Source: Symbiodinium natans (Eukaryota; Sar; Dinophyceae; Suessiales; Symbiodiniaceae). Taken from it: DNA of 12,340 nucleotides. The DNA lies in NCBI GenBank assembly GCA_905221605.1, contig CAJNDS010001638.1:1-12340 (forward strand). The letters are read 5' to 3'. Under the pieces are notes generated by a model. That model made no database searches. It worked only from the letters and a program-made list of their open reading frames with translations, and had not been told where the DNA came from. Both the position numbers and the translations under genes were made by a program. This document shows, one piece after another, positions 1 to 7,160 of the stretch; the stretch's first letter is position 1; every line of letters starts with the position of its first letter.

Positions 1-266
1 AAAGATTGGCTCCTAAACTATAGAAGCGTTTATAGTTTAGGACCATCCGTGGGGGGTCCCCCAGGATTGGCCTGGACCGAGCTTCAAAATGCGATTTTTT
101 AGTACAGAAATCGATGCCGGAAATGCGCCTCCAATTTCTGGATTTTGCCCTAAACTATAGAGCCCCAAACTCTAGAGCCTAAACTATAAACGTCTATAGT
201 TTCGGCGCTAAACTATAAAGCCTGACTCCTAAACTATAGACGTTTATAGTTTAGCCGCTAAACTAT
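1..266. repeat. 267-bp repeat unit, 1-bp deletion
   Basis: This is the last 267-bp unit before the conserved block of copy A. It starts at AAAGATTGGCTCC and carries the family core, from GACCATCCGTGGGGGG at 41 to GGATTTTGCCC near 150, followed by palindromic arms. It lacks one base near 127 (AAATGCGCCTCC against AAATGCTGCCTCC in the other units). That shift breaks the short minus-strand reading frame seen in sister units. Its equivalent in copy B is 7161-7427. Confidence 0.9.
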
Positions 267-396
267 AAAGCCTAAACTATAAAGCCCTAAACTATAGACG
301 CTAAACTATAAACGTCTATAGTTTAAAGCCAAAACTATAGAGCCTAAACTATAAACGTTTATAGTTTAGACGCAAAACTATAGAAATCTTTATAAT
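267..396. repeat. Degenerate short-arm repeat region, copy A
   Basis: About 130 bp of irregularly spaced CTAAACTATAAA and TATAGTTTAG arms, without the regular 50-bp spacing. It bridges the 267-bp unit and the conserved block. It looks like decayed or truncated satellite units (for example AAAGCCTAAACTATAAAGCC followed by ACTATAGACGCTAAAC). The same irregular order is kept at 7428-7557, so the decay happened before the macro-duplication. Confidence 0.8.
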
Positions 397-425
397 TTAA
401 CCGTGATTTCGGGCAGGTTTTGGGG

Positions 426-441
426 TATATTTATAATATAT
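426..441. promoter_or_regulatory. AT-rich TATA-like tract, copy A
   Basis: An uninterrupted A/T run reading TATATTTATAATATAT lies just before the 14-bp palindrome in otherwise GC-richer sequence. It could be a TATA-type promoter element or a DNA-unwinding site. No transcript evidence exists here. It is identical in copy B (7587-7602). Confidence 0.25.
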
Positions 442-455
442 TGTCAGTACTGACA
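442..455. repeat. 14-bp perfect palindrome, copy A
   Basis: TGTCAGTACTGACA is its own reverse complement. Its right half overlaps a second inverted repeat: CACCGCT at 454-460 pairs with AGCGGTG at 470-476 around a 9-base loop. A dimeric DNA-binding protein site or a cruciform-forming site would look like this. It is identical in copy B at 7603-7616. Confidence 0.7.
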
Positions 456-566
456 CCGCTCCACTGCCTAGCGGTGGCACGGCACGCTCTCTGGTAAGAC
501 AGTTGAACTGCTGCATAGGCATATTGTATGTGCGATGCCCATGCAGCCACTTGCTTTGGGCGGCTC

Positions 567-602
567 GGCTGGTGGGAAAGGAGCGAAGCTCCCCCACCAG
601 CC
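567..602. other. Long hairpin with GCGAAGC apex next to telomere tract, copy A
   Basis: GGCTGGTGGG (567-576) pairs perfectly with CCCACCAGCC (593-602). Inside, after a 3-base bulge (AAA, 577-579), GGAGC (580-584) pairs with GCTCC (588-592) around a GAA loop. The apex therefore contains GCGAAGC, a sequence known to form an exceptionally stable DNA mini-hairpin. A further GGGCG/CGCCT pairing (558-562 with 604-608, one G-T pair) extends the base. The hairpin ends 9 bases before the first TTTAGGG. It is unchanged in copy B. Confidence 0.75.
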
Positions 603-611
603 ACGCCTGAG

Positions 612-653
612 TTTAGGGTTTAGGGTTTAGGGTTTAGGGTTTAGGGTTTAGGG
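612..653 (+). repeat. Interstitial telomere tract, 6 x TTTAGGG
   Basis: Six perfect TTTAGGG heptamers in a row, preceded by GAG and followed by TTTGCGCCG. The G-rich strand is the + strand. Because the macro-unit continues on both sides, this is an interstitial tract and not a chromosome end. The partner tract in copy B is four times longer (26 units). Confidence 0.97.
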
Positions 654-1000
654 TTTGCGCCGAAGCTGGAGAAGGATATGACATGGCCGGACGGGCGAAC
701 AAACTTGAAATTTGTTTCGGTTCCGGAGCACGCTCAAGGCCACCGAGAATGGGGCCTTGCTTCGGCCACATCATTTCACGCGTTTCCCTCCCGCGCCGTC
801 AAGTGCGGCTCCCACCCTTAGCCAGCTCCGCCTTTTAGGGTTTAGTTTCCTAAACTCATGTCTAGGAAACTCTCTTGTTTTTTTCTCGCCGCCCTTCTTG
901 TATGTGTTCTTGTCGGGTGTATTAAACCCTAGTCAAAGTTGCTTGTTTGGTCCACCACGATCTCAGTCCTCTTGCAGCCTGCTAGTCCTGCAGGGGGGTC
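654..1000. other. Non-repetitive segment after telomere tract, copy A
   Basis: About 345 bp with no tandem structure. It carries a short telomere-like remnant TTTTAGGGTTTAG at 834-846, a hairpin at 845-870, a pyrimidine-rich stretch at about 871-900 (CTCTCTTGTTTTTTTCTC) and AAACCCTAG near 923, which resembles the plant telo-box. Frames open here start with TTG. They change downstream sequence between copies because of a 1-bp insertion near 8216, so protein coding is unlikely. No RNA gene is recognised. It could be a promoter or part of a non-coding transcript, but that is speculation. Confidence 0.55.
845..870. other. Hairpin followed by T-rich run, copy A
   Basis: GTTTCCTAAAC (845-855) and GTCTAGGAAAC (860-870) form an 11-bp stem with one mismatch around a 4-base TCAT loop. 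Thymine-rich sequence with a run of seven T follows at about 880-887. The stem includes CCTAAAC, the same telomere-like word found in the satellite arms. In copy B the mismatch is absent and the stem is perfect. Confidence 0.6.
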
Positions 1001-1863
1001 AACCGGAGGTTTTGCACCGGGGGAAAGAGACCGATGGTTGACCGTAGCTGTTAAGCACCGTACTGGTGCTCAGATCACAAAGAAAACCGAAGAGCATGTT
1101 TGGGTCGAACGGAGGTTTCTGCCCGGGGGAAGACGTCGGTGGTTGACCGTAGCTTTCGAACCCGGTACTTGTGTTATGTCAATCCACAGGTGGGTCGACC
1201 GCGAGTTGATTGGAGGTTCTGCTGTCGGGAGGAGGACGTCGCTTGTTAGACGTAGCTTTTGAGCAGTGTGCTTGTGCTCTATCAGCGTGTACATCCGCGA
1301 AGCATTTTTTTGGGTCGACCGGAGGTTTTGCCAGCAGGGAGGTTTTATGCCCGGGAGAAAGGTTTTATGCCTGGGGGAAAGACCGTTGCGTTGATTGGAG
1401 GTTTTGCGCCCGGGAGAAAAACACGGGCGGGGGAAAGGTAGCGTTTAAGCACCGTCCTGGCACGACAGCAAAGGCAGGTATTAAGCCCGGTACTTGTGCT
1501 ATATCAGGATACAGATCCGAGGTGCTGTCGGGGGAAAGACATCACTGGTTGGATGTAGCTTTTGAGCACCGTTCTCGTGCTCTATCAACATATGAATCGC
1601 GAAGCCATTTGGGCCAACCGGAGGTTTTGCGCCCGGGGGAAAGACCGTTGCATTGATTGGAGGTTTTGCGCCCGAGGGAAAACCATCTTTGCATTGATTG
1701 GAGGCTTTACGCCTCCTGTAGATCCGCGAAGCATTTCTGTGTCGATTGGAGGTTTTGCGAGCATGGAAAGACCGGAGGTTTGGCGTCCCGGGGGAAAACC
1801 GTTCATTGATTGGAGGTTTTGCGCCCGGGGGGAAAAACATCGGCGGCGGCTGACCGTAGCTAG
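1001..1863 (+). repeat. Irregular GGAGGTTTTGCGCCCGGGGG repeats, copy A
   Basis: At least a dozen copies of a motif close to TTGGAGGTTTTGCGCCCGGG followed by GGAAAGACC, beginning near 1005, 1111, 1212, 1321, 1396, 1620, 1659, 1700, 1748, 1774 and 1812. Spacing ranges from 26 to over 200 bp, with several at 38-41 bp. A second motif, near TAGCTTTTGAGCACCGT followed by CTTGTGCTCTATCA, alternates with it near 1033, 1148, 1253, 1437, 1480 and 1557. The pair suggests an older composite unit of about 100 bp that has decayed. Overlapping open frames in several phases are a by-product of stop-poor GC-rich repeats. A small hairpin (GGAGGC/GCCTCC) lies at 1700-1716. Confidence 0.8.
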
Positions 1864-1865
1864 TG

Positions 1866-2054
1866 ATTCCACCCTGCTTCCACCTTGCTTCCAGCTCGCT
1901 TCCACGTTGCTTGCACTTTGCTTCCACCTTGCTTCCACCTTGCTTCTACCGTTCTTCAACCTTGCTTCCATCTTGCTGCCACCTTGCTTCCACCTTGCTT
2001 CCACCTTGTTTCCGCTTGCTTCCACCTTCCTTGCGCGTTGCCTCCACCTTGTTG
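1866..2054 (+). repeat. 11-bp minisatellite (TGCTTCCACCT), copy A
   Basis: About 17 degenerate copies of TGCTTCCACCT. Because 11 is not a multiple of 3, the frame returns only every 33 bp. The translated reading is then an 11-residue repeat in any stop-free phase: near LLPPCFHLAST on the + strand and RWKQGGSKVEA on the - strand. Both strands stay open through the array, which explains the longest ORFs of the window. None of these has independent support as a gene. The copy-B array has one unit fewer. Confidence 0.92.
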
Positions 2055-2063
2055 ATGACTTAG

Positions 2064-3422
2064 CATGGCTTAGCCAAAGTCCGAAAATCCGCGTGGGGTA
2101 CCGTTTACAGTTCAAGTGCCAAACTATAGAAAGTGGCCCCTAAATTATAGACGCTTATAGTTTAAACAAAGTCCGAAAATCCGCGTGGGGGTAGCGTTTG
2201 CAGTTTAGGTGCCAAACTGTAGAAAGTGGCCCCAAACTTTCGACGTTTATAGTTTAGCCAAAGTCCGAAAATCCGCGTGGGGGTACCATATATAGTTTAG
2301 GTGCCGAACTATAGAAAGTGGCCCCTGAACTATAGGCCCCTCAACTATAGACGTTTATAGTTTAGCCAAAGTCCGAAAACCCGTGTGGGGGTAACGTTTA
2401 CAGTTTAGGTGCCAAACTTTAGAAAGTGCCCCAAACTTTCAACGTTTATAGTGTAGCCACAGTCGAAAATCCGCGCGGGGGTACCATTTATAGTGTAAGT
2501 GCCGAACAATAGAAAGTCGCCCCTAAGCTATAAACGTTTATAGTTTAGCCAAAGTCCGAAAATCCGCGCGGGGGTACCGCTTACAGTTTGAAAGTGCCCC
2601 TAAACTATAGACGTTTATAGGTTCGCAAAAGTCCGAAAATCCACGTGAGGTTACAATTTACAGTTCAGGTGCCAAACTATAGAAAGTGACCCCTAAAACT
2701 ATAGGTGTTTATAGCTTAGCCAAAGTCCGAAAATCTGCGTGGGGGCACCGCTTGCAGTTTAGGTGCCAAACTATAGAAAGTGGCCCCTAAACTAAAGACG
2801 TTTATAGTTTAGCCAAAGTCCGAAAATCCGCGTGGGGGTACCGTTTACAGTTTAGGTGCCAAACTGTAGAAGGTGGCCCCAAAAACTGTCGACGTTTATA
2901 GTTCAGCCAAAGGCCGAAAATCCGCGTGGGGGTACCGTTTACAGTCTAGGCCAACATCCGAAAATCCGCGTGAGGGTACCGTTTACAGTTCAGGTGCCAA
3001 ACTATAGAAAGTGGCCCCTAAACTATAGACGCTTACAGTGTAGCCAAAATCCGAAAATCCGCGTAGGGGGTACCGTTTTGCACGTTTACAGTCAGGTGTC
3101 AAGCTATAGAAAGTGACCCCTAAAACAATAAACGTTTATAGTTTAGCAAAAGTCCGAGAATCCGTGTGGGGGTACCATTCACGGTTTAGGTGCCACACTA
3201 AAGAAAGCGGCCCCTGAACTATAGACGCTTATAGTTTAACCAAAGTCCGAAAATCCACGTGGGGGGTACCGTTTACAGTTTAGGTGCCCAACTGTAGAAA
3301 GTGGCCCCAAATGTTCGACGTTTATAGTTTAGCCAATGTCCGAAAATCCGCGTGGGGGTACCGTTCACAGTTTAGGCCCGCGGGGGTACCGTTTATGCCA
3401 AACTATAGAAAGCGACCCCTAT
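2064..3422. repeat. ~93-bp satellite array with GGTACC sites, copy A
   Basis: About 15 units marked by GTCCGAAAATCCGCGTGGGG, starting at about 2079, 2171, 2263, 2371, 2462, 2554, 2631, 2725, 2818, 2912, 3049, 3152, 3245 and 3338. Typical spacing is 91-94 bp, with shortened or enlarged units at 77, 103 and 108 bp. Most units contain GGTACCGTTTACAGTTTAGG followed by TGCCAAACTATAGAAAGTGG, then the shared palindromic arms CCTAAACTATAGACG and TTTATAGTTTAGCC. A truncated unit near 3375 closes the array. No gene is present. A frame at 2856-3116 starts with GTG and is pure repeat. Confidence 0.92.
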
Positions 3423-5493
3423 AAACTGTAGACGTTTGTAGTGTTGGCGTTAAACTATAAGAGCGGCTCCTAAACTATAGACGTTTATAGTTTAGGCGCT
3501 AAATTATCAAGCTTGGCTCCTAAACTATAGACGTTTATAGTTGAGGCGCTGAACTATACAGGTTGGCTCCTGACCTATGGACCTTACTAGTTTAGGCGCT
3601 AAACTATAAAGAGTGGCTCTTAAACTATAGACATCTATAGTTTAGGCGCTAAACCATAAAGGGGGGCTCCTAAACTGTAAACGTTTATAGTTTAGGCGCT
3701 AAACTATAAAGAGGGGCTCCTAAACTGTAAACGCTTATAGTCTAGGCGCTAAACTATAAAGAGTGGCTCCGAAACTATAGACGTTTATAGTTTAGGCGCT
3801 AAACTATAGAGAGGGGCTCCGAAACTGTAAACGTTTATAGTCTAGGCGCTAAACTATAAAGAGGGGCTCCTAAACTAAAGACGTTTATAGTTTAGGCGCT
3901 AAACTATAAAGAGTGGCTCCTAAACTATAGACCTTTATAGTTTAGGCGCTAAACTATAAAGAGGGGCTCCGAAACTGTAAACGTTTATAGTTTAGGCGCT
4001 AAACTATAAAGAGGGGCTCCTAAACTATAGACGTTTATAGTTTAGGCACTAAACTTTAAAGAGTGGCTCCTAAACTATACACGTTTATAGTTTAGGCGCT
4101 AAACTATAAAGAGGGGCTCCTAAACTGTAAACGTTTATAGTTTAGGCGCTAAACTATAAAGGGGGGCTCCTAAACTGGAAACGTTTATAGTTTAGGCGCT
4201 AAACTATAAAGAGGGGCTCCTAAACTGTAAACGTTTATAGTTTAGGCGCTAAACTATAAAGGGGGGCTCCTAAACTGTAAACGTTTATAGTTTAGGCGCT
4301 GAACTATAAAGAAGGCTCCGAAACTGTAAACGCTTATAGTTTAGGCGCTGAACTATAAAGAGGGGCTCCTAAACTATAGACGTTTAAAGTCTAGGCGCTA
4401 AACTATAAAGAGTGGCTTTATAGTTTAGGCGCTAAACTATAAAGAGGGGCTCCTAAACTGTAGACGTTTATAGTTTTTAGTTTAGCGCTAAACTATAAAG
4501 AGGGGCTCTTAAACTATAGACGTTTATAGTTTCGGCGCTAAACTATAAAGAATGGCTCCGAAACTATAGACGTTTATAGTTTAGGCGCTAAACTATAAAG
4601 AATGGCTCCGAAACTTTAGACGTTTATAGTTTAGGCGCTAAACTATAAAGAGTGGCTCCTAAGCTGTAAACGTTTATAGTTTAGGCGCTAAACTATAAAG
4701 AGGGGCTCCTAAACTGTAAACGTTTATAGTTTAGGCGCCAAACTATAAAGGGGGGCTCCTAAACCGTAAACGTTTATAGTTTAGGCGCTAAACTATAAAG
4801 AGGGGCTCCGAAACTGTAAACGTTTATAGTTTTGCCGCTAAACTATAAAGAGGGGCTCCTAAACTGTAAACGTTTATAGTTTAGGCGCTAAACTATAAAG
4901 GGGGGCTCCTAAACTGTAAACGTTTATAGTTTAGGCGCTAACTATAAAGAGGGGCTCCTAAACTGTAAACGTTTATAGTTTAGGCGCTAAACTATAAAGG
5001 GGGGCTCCTAAACTGTAAACGTTTATAGTTTAGGCGCTAACTATAAAGAGGGGCTCCTAAACTGTAAACGTTTATAGTTTAGGCGCTAAACTATAAAGGG
5101 GGGCTCCTAAACTGTAAACGTTTATAGTTTAGGCGCTAAACTATAAAGAGGGGCTCCGGAACTGTAAACGTTTATAGTTTAGGCGCTAAACTATAAAGAG
5201 TGGCTCCTAAACTATAGACGTTTACAGTTTAGGCGCTAAACTATAAAGAGTGGCTCCTAAACTATAGACGTTTATAGTTTAGGCGCAAAACTATAAAGAA
5301 GGCTCCGAAACTGTAAACGTTTATAGTTTAGGCGCTAAACTATAAAGAATGGCTCCGAAACTATAGACGTTTCTAGTTTAGGCGCTAAACTATAAAGAGG
5401 GGCTCTTAAACTATAGACGTTTATAGTTTAGGCGCTAAACTATAAAGCCTGACCCCTAGACTATAAACGTTTATAGTTTAGCCGCTAAACTAT
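3423..5493. repeat. 50-bp satellite array, copy A (~41 units)
   Basis: About 2.07 kb of units with a strict 50-bp period. Each unit reads roughly GGCTCCTAAACTRTARACG, then TTTATAGTTTAGGCGC, then TAAACTATAAAGAGG. Two linked sequence types recur: GAGTGG units usually carry CTATAGACG, while GAGGGG or GGGGGG units usually carry CTGTAAACG. A truncated unit lies near 4414 and a small insertion near 4473. Units at about 4700-5150 alternate GAGGGG and GGGGGG. The first ten or so units line up one-to-one with copy B at offset 7068, after which the arrays diverge. No reading frame of note is present. Confidence 0.96.
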
Positions 5494-6276
5494 AAAGGTT
5501 GGCTCCTAAACTATAGAAGCGTTTATAGTTTAGGACCATCGGTGGGGGGTCCCCCAGGATTGGCCTGGACCGAGCTTCAAAATGCGATTTTTTAGTACAG
5601 AAATCGATGCCGGAAATGCTGCCTCCAATTTCTGGATTTTGCCCTAAACTATAGAGCCCCAAACTCTAGAGCCTAAACTATAAACGTTTATAGTTTCGGC
5701 GCTAGACTATAAAGCTTGACCCCTAAACTATAAACGTTTATAGTTTAGGCGCTAAACTATAAAGATTGGCTCCTAAACTATAGAAGCGTTTATAGTTTAG
5801 GACCATCCGTGGGGGGTCCCCCAGGATTGGCCTGGACCGAGCTTCAAAATGCGATTTTTTAGTACAGAAATCGATGCGGGAAATGCTGCCTCCAATTTCT
5901 GGACTTCGCCCTAAACTATAGAGCCCCAAACTCTAGAGCCTAAACTATAAACGTTTATAGTTTCGGCGCTAAACTATAAAGCCTGACCCCTAAACTATAA
6001 ACGTTTATAGTTTAGCCGCTAAACTATAAAGGTTGGCTCCTAAACTATAAACGTTTATAGTTTAGGACCACCCGTGGGGGGTCCCCCAGGATTGGCCTGG
6101 ACCCAGCTTAAAAGTGCGATTTTTAATACAGAAATCGATGCCGGAAATGCTGCCTCCAATTTCTGATTTTTGCCCCAAACTACAGAGTCTAAACTATAAA
6201 CGTCTATAGTTTCGGCGCTAAACTATAAAGCCTGACTCCTAAACTATAGACGTTTATAGTTTAGCCGCTAAACTAT
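5494..6276. repeat. Three 267-bp-family units (5494, 5761, 6028)
   Basis: Units 5494-5760 and 5761-6027 are each exactly 267 bp. Unit 6028-6276 is 249 bp and divergent. Each unit holds a core of about 130 bp that starts GACCATCCGTGGGGGGTCCC (5534, 5801, 6066) and runs past CAGAAATCGATGCC to CCAATTTCTGGATTTTGCC, flanked by satellite arms identical in type to the 50-bp family. CAGAAAT and ATTTCTG inside the core form a 7-bp inverted repeat. A 63-codon minus-strand frame recurs in the regular units, but it starts at TTG and is broken by indels in the divergent unit, so I do not call it a gene. Confidence 0.94.
6038..6067. repeat. 30-bp perfect palindrome
   Basis: The left arm TCCTAAACTATAAAC is followed directly by its exact reverse complement, with no spacer. 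This is the longest perfect version I found of the module shared by all three satellites. A 28-bp perfect version lies at 5722-5749. Most other copies carry one or two central or arm mismatches. Confidence 0.92.
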
Positions 6277-6626
6277 AAAGGTTTGCTCCTAAATTATAGA
6301 CGTTTATAGTTTAGGCGCTAAACTATAAAGAGGGGCTCCTAAACTATAGACGTTTATAGTTTAGGCGCTAAACTGTAAAGAGTGGCTCCTAAACTATAGA
6401 CGTTTATAGTTTAGGCACTAAACTATAAAGAAGGGCTCCTAAACTGTAAACGTTTATAGTTTAGGCGCTAAACTATAAAGAGGGGCTCCAAAACTATAGA
6501 CGTTTATAGTTTAGGCGCTAAACTATAAAGAGTGGCTCCTAAACTATAGACGTTTATAGTTTAGGCGCTAAACTATAAAGAGGGGCTCCTAAACTATAGA
6601 CGTTTATAGTTTAGGCGCTAAACTAT
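6277..6626. repeat. Seven 50-bp satellite units between 267-bp blocks
   Basis: AAAG markers fall at 6277, 6327, 6377, 6427, 6477, 6527 and 6577, then 6627 starts a 267-bp unit. The block is therefore exactly 7 x 50 bp. It interrupts the 267-bp series only in copy A as far as the window shows. The matching part of copy B, if any, lies beyond 12340. Confidence 0.95.
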
Positions 6627-7160
6627 AAAGGTTGGCTCCCAAACCATAGAAACGTTTATAGTTTAGGACCATCCGTGGGGGGTCTCCCAGGATTGGCCTG
6701 GACCGAGCTTCAAAATGCGATTTTTTAGTACAGAAATCGATGCCGGAAATGCTGCCTCCAATTTCTGGATTTTGCCCTAAACTATAGAGCCCCAAACTCT
6801 AGAGCCTAAACTATAAACGTTTATAGTTTCGGCGCTAAACTATAAAGCCTGACCCCTAAACTATAGACGTTTATAGTTTAGCCGCTAAACTATAAAGGTT
6901 GGCTCCCAAACTATAGAAGCGTTTATAGTTTAGGACCATCCGTGGGGGGTCCCCCAGGATTGGCCTGGACCGAGCTTCAAAATGCGATTTTTTAGTACAG
7001 AAATCGATGCCGGAAATGCTGCCTCCAATTTCTGGATTTTGCCCTAAACTATAGAGCCCCAAACTCTAGAGCCTAAACTATAAACGTTTATAGTTTCGGC
7101 GCTAAACTATAAAGCTTGACCCCTAAACTATAAACGTTTATAGTTTAGCCGCTAAACTAT
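6627..7160. repeat. Two 267-bp repeat units (6627, 6894)
   Basis: Two exact-length 267-bp units with cores starting at 6667 and 6934. They continue without a break into the unit at 7161-7427, which is counted as the start of copy B. Differences among these three units are few (for example GGTCTCCC against GGTCCCCC), showing tight homogenisation. Because 267 is divisible by 3, any reading frame repeats in phase. This alone explains the recurring 63-codon minus-strand frame. Confidence 0.94.

Larger units (their letters stand above)
397..610. other. Conserved non-repetitive block before the telomere tract, copy A
   Basis: About 210 bp that is not built from any of the satellites. It differs from its copy-B partner by one substitution (GCTGCATAGG against GCTGTATAGG), making it the best conserved part of the macro-unit. 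It contains an AT-rich TATA-like stretch at about 426-441, a 14-bp palindrome at 442-455, a 7-bp stem at 454-460/470-476 and a long hairpin at 567-602 that ends just before the TTTAGGG tract. A 66-codon minus-strand frame spans 397-597, but it begins with GTG and resembles no family I know. A structured RNA, a protein-binding site or a recombination boundary are all possible. I cannot assign a function. Confidence 0.6.
1..7160. repeat. Macro-repeat copy A (~7.2 kb tandem unit)
   Basis: This is one full period of a large head-to-tail repeat. The first 660 bases match 7161 onward with only a 1-bp deletion near 127 and scattered substitutions. Landmarks follow in the same order at offsets of 7160-7303 up to position 1860, 7264 at 2079, and 7068 from 2640 to about 3920. 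The unit holds a 267-bp repeat, a short-arm region, a conserved block, a TTTAGGG tract, a non-repetitive segment, irregular G-rich repeats, an 11-bp minisatellite, a ~93-bp array, a 50-bp array, and more 267-bp units. The phase of the period is arbitrary. I placed it at the window start because position 1 and position 7161 are equivalent. No gene is recognised inside it. Confidence 0.93.

Noticed and set aside
397-597. 66-codon minus-strand frame, nearly identical in both copies (also 7558-7758)
   Set aside because: It starts with GTG, which is not a normal eukaryotic start, and matches no family I recognise. The block is almost invariant at DNA level, so conservation of the frame carries no information.
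612-653. A true chromosome end
   Set aside because: Identical macro-repeat sequence continues on both sides of each TTTAGGG tract, so the tracts are interstitial.
1031-1060. ACCGTAGCTTTTGAGC-type words resembling the start of the dinoflagellate spliced leader
   Set aside because: Only about eight bases agree (ACCGTAGC), the rest differs, and no splice-donor or Sm-site context was seen. It is not usable to assign the organism.
712-1262. Plus-strand frames of about 107-109 codons after the telomere tract
   Set aside because: Starts are TTG, and a 1-bp and a 7-bp indel between copies change the frames. No domain is recognisable.
1001-1863. CRISPR-like alternation of a short repeat with spacers
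   Set aside because: Repeat copies are imperfect, spacing is irregular (26 to over 200 bp), spacers are themselves related, and telomere repeats mark the DNA as eukaryotic. No cas-like gene is present.
1562-2143. Overlapping frames of up to 193 codons on both strands
   Set aside because: They are products of stop-poor irregular repeats and the 11-bp minisatellite. Starts are mostly TTG or GTG, and an 11-bp length change alters the frame in copy B.
5471-5662. 63-codon minus-strand frame repeated in most 267-bp units
   Set aside because: It starts at TTG. The period is a multiple of 3, so the frame repeats automatically. It is broken by indels in the units at 1 and 6028. Much of it is translated satellite arm.
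5534-5662. Core of the 267-bp unit as an inserted mobile element
   Set aside because: No terminal inverted repeats, target-site duplication or coding capacity were seen. It could be an old insertion now locked in the satellite, but nothing shows it.
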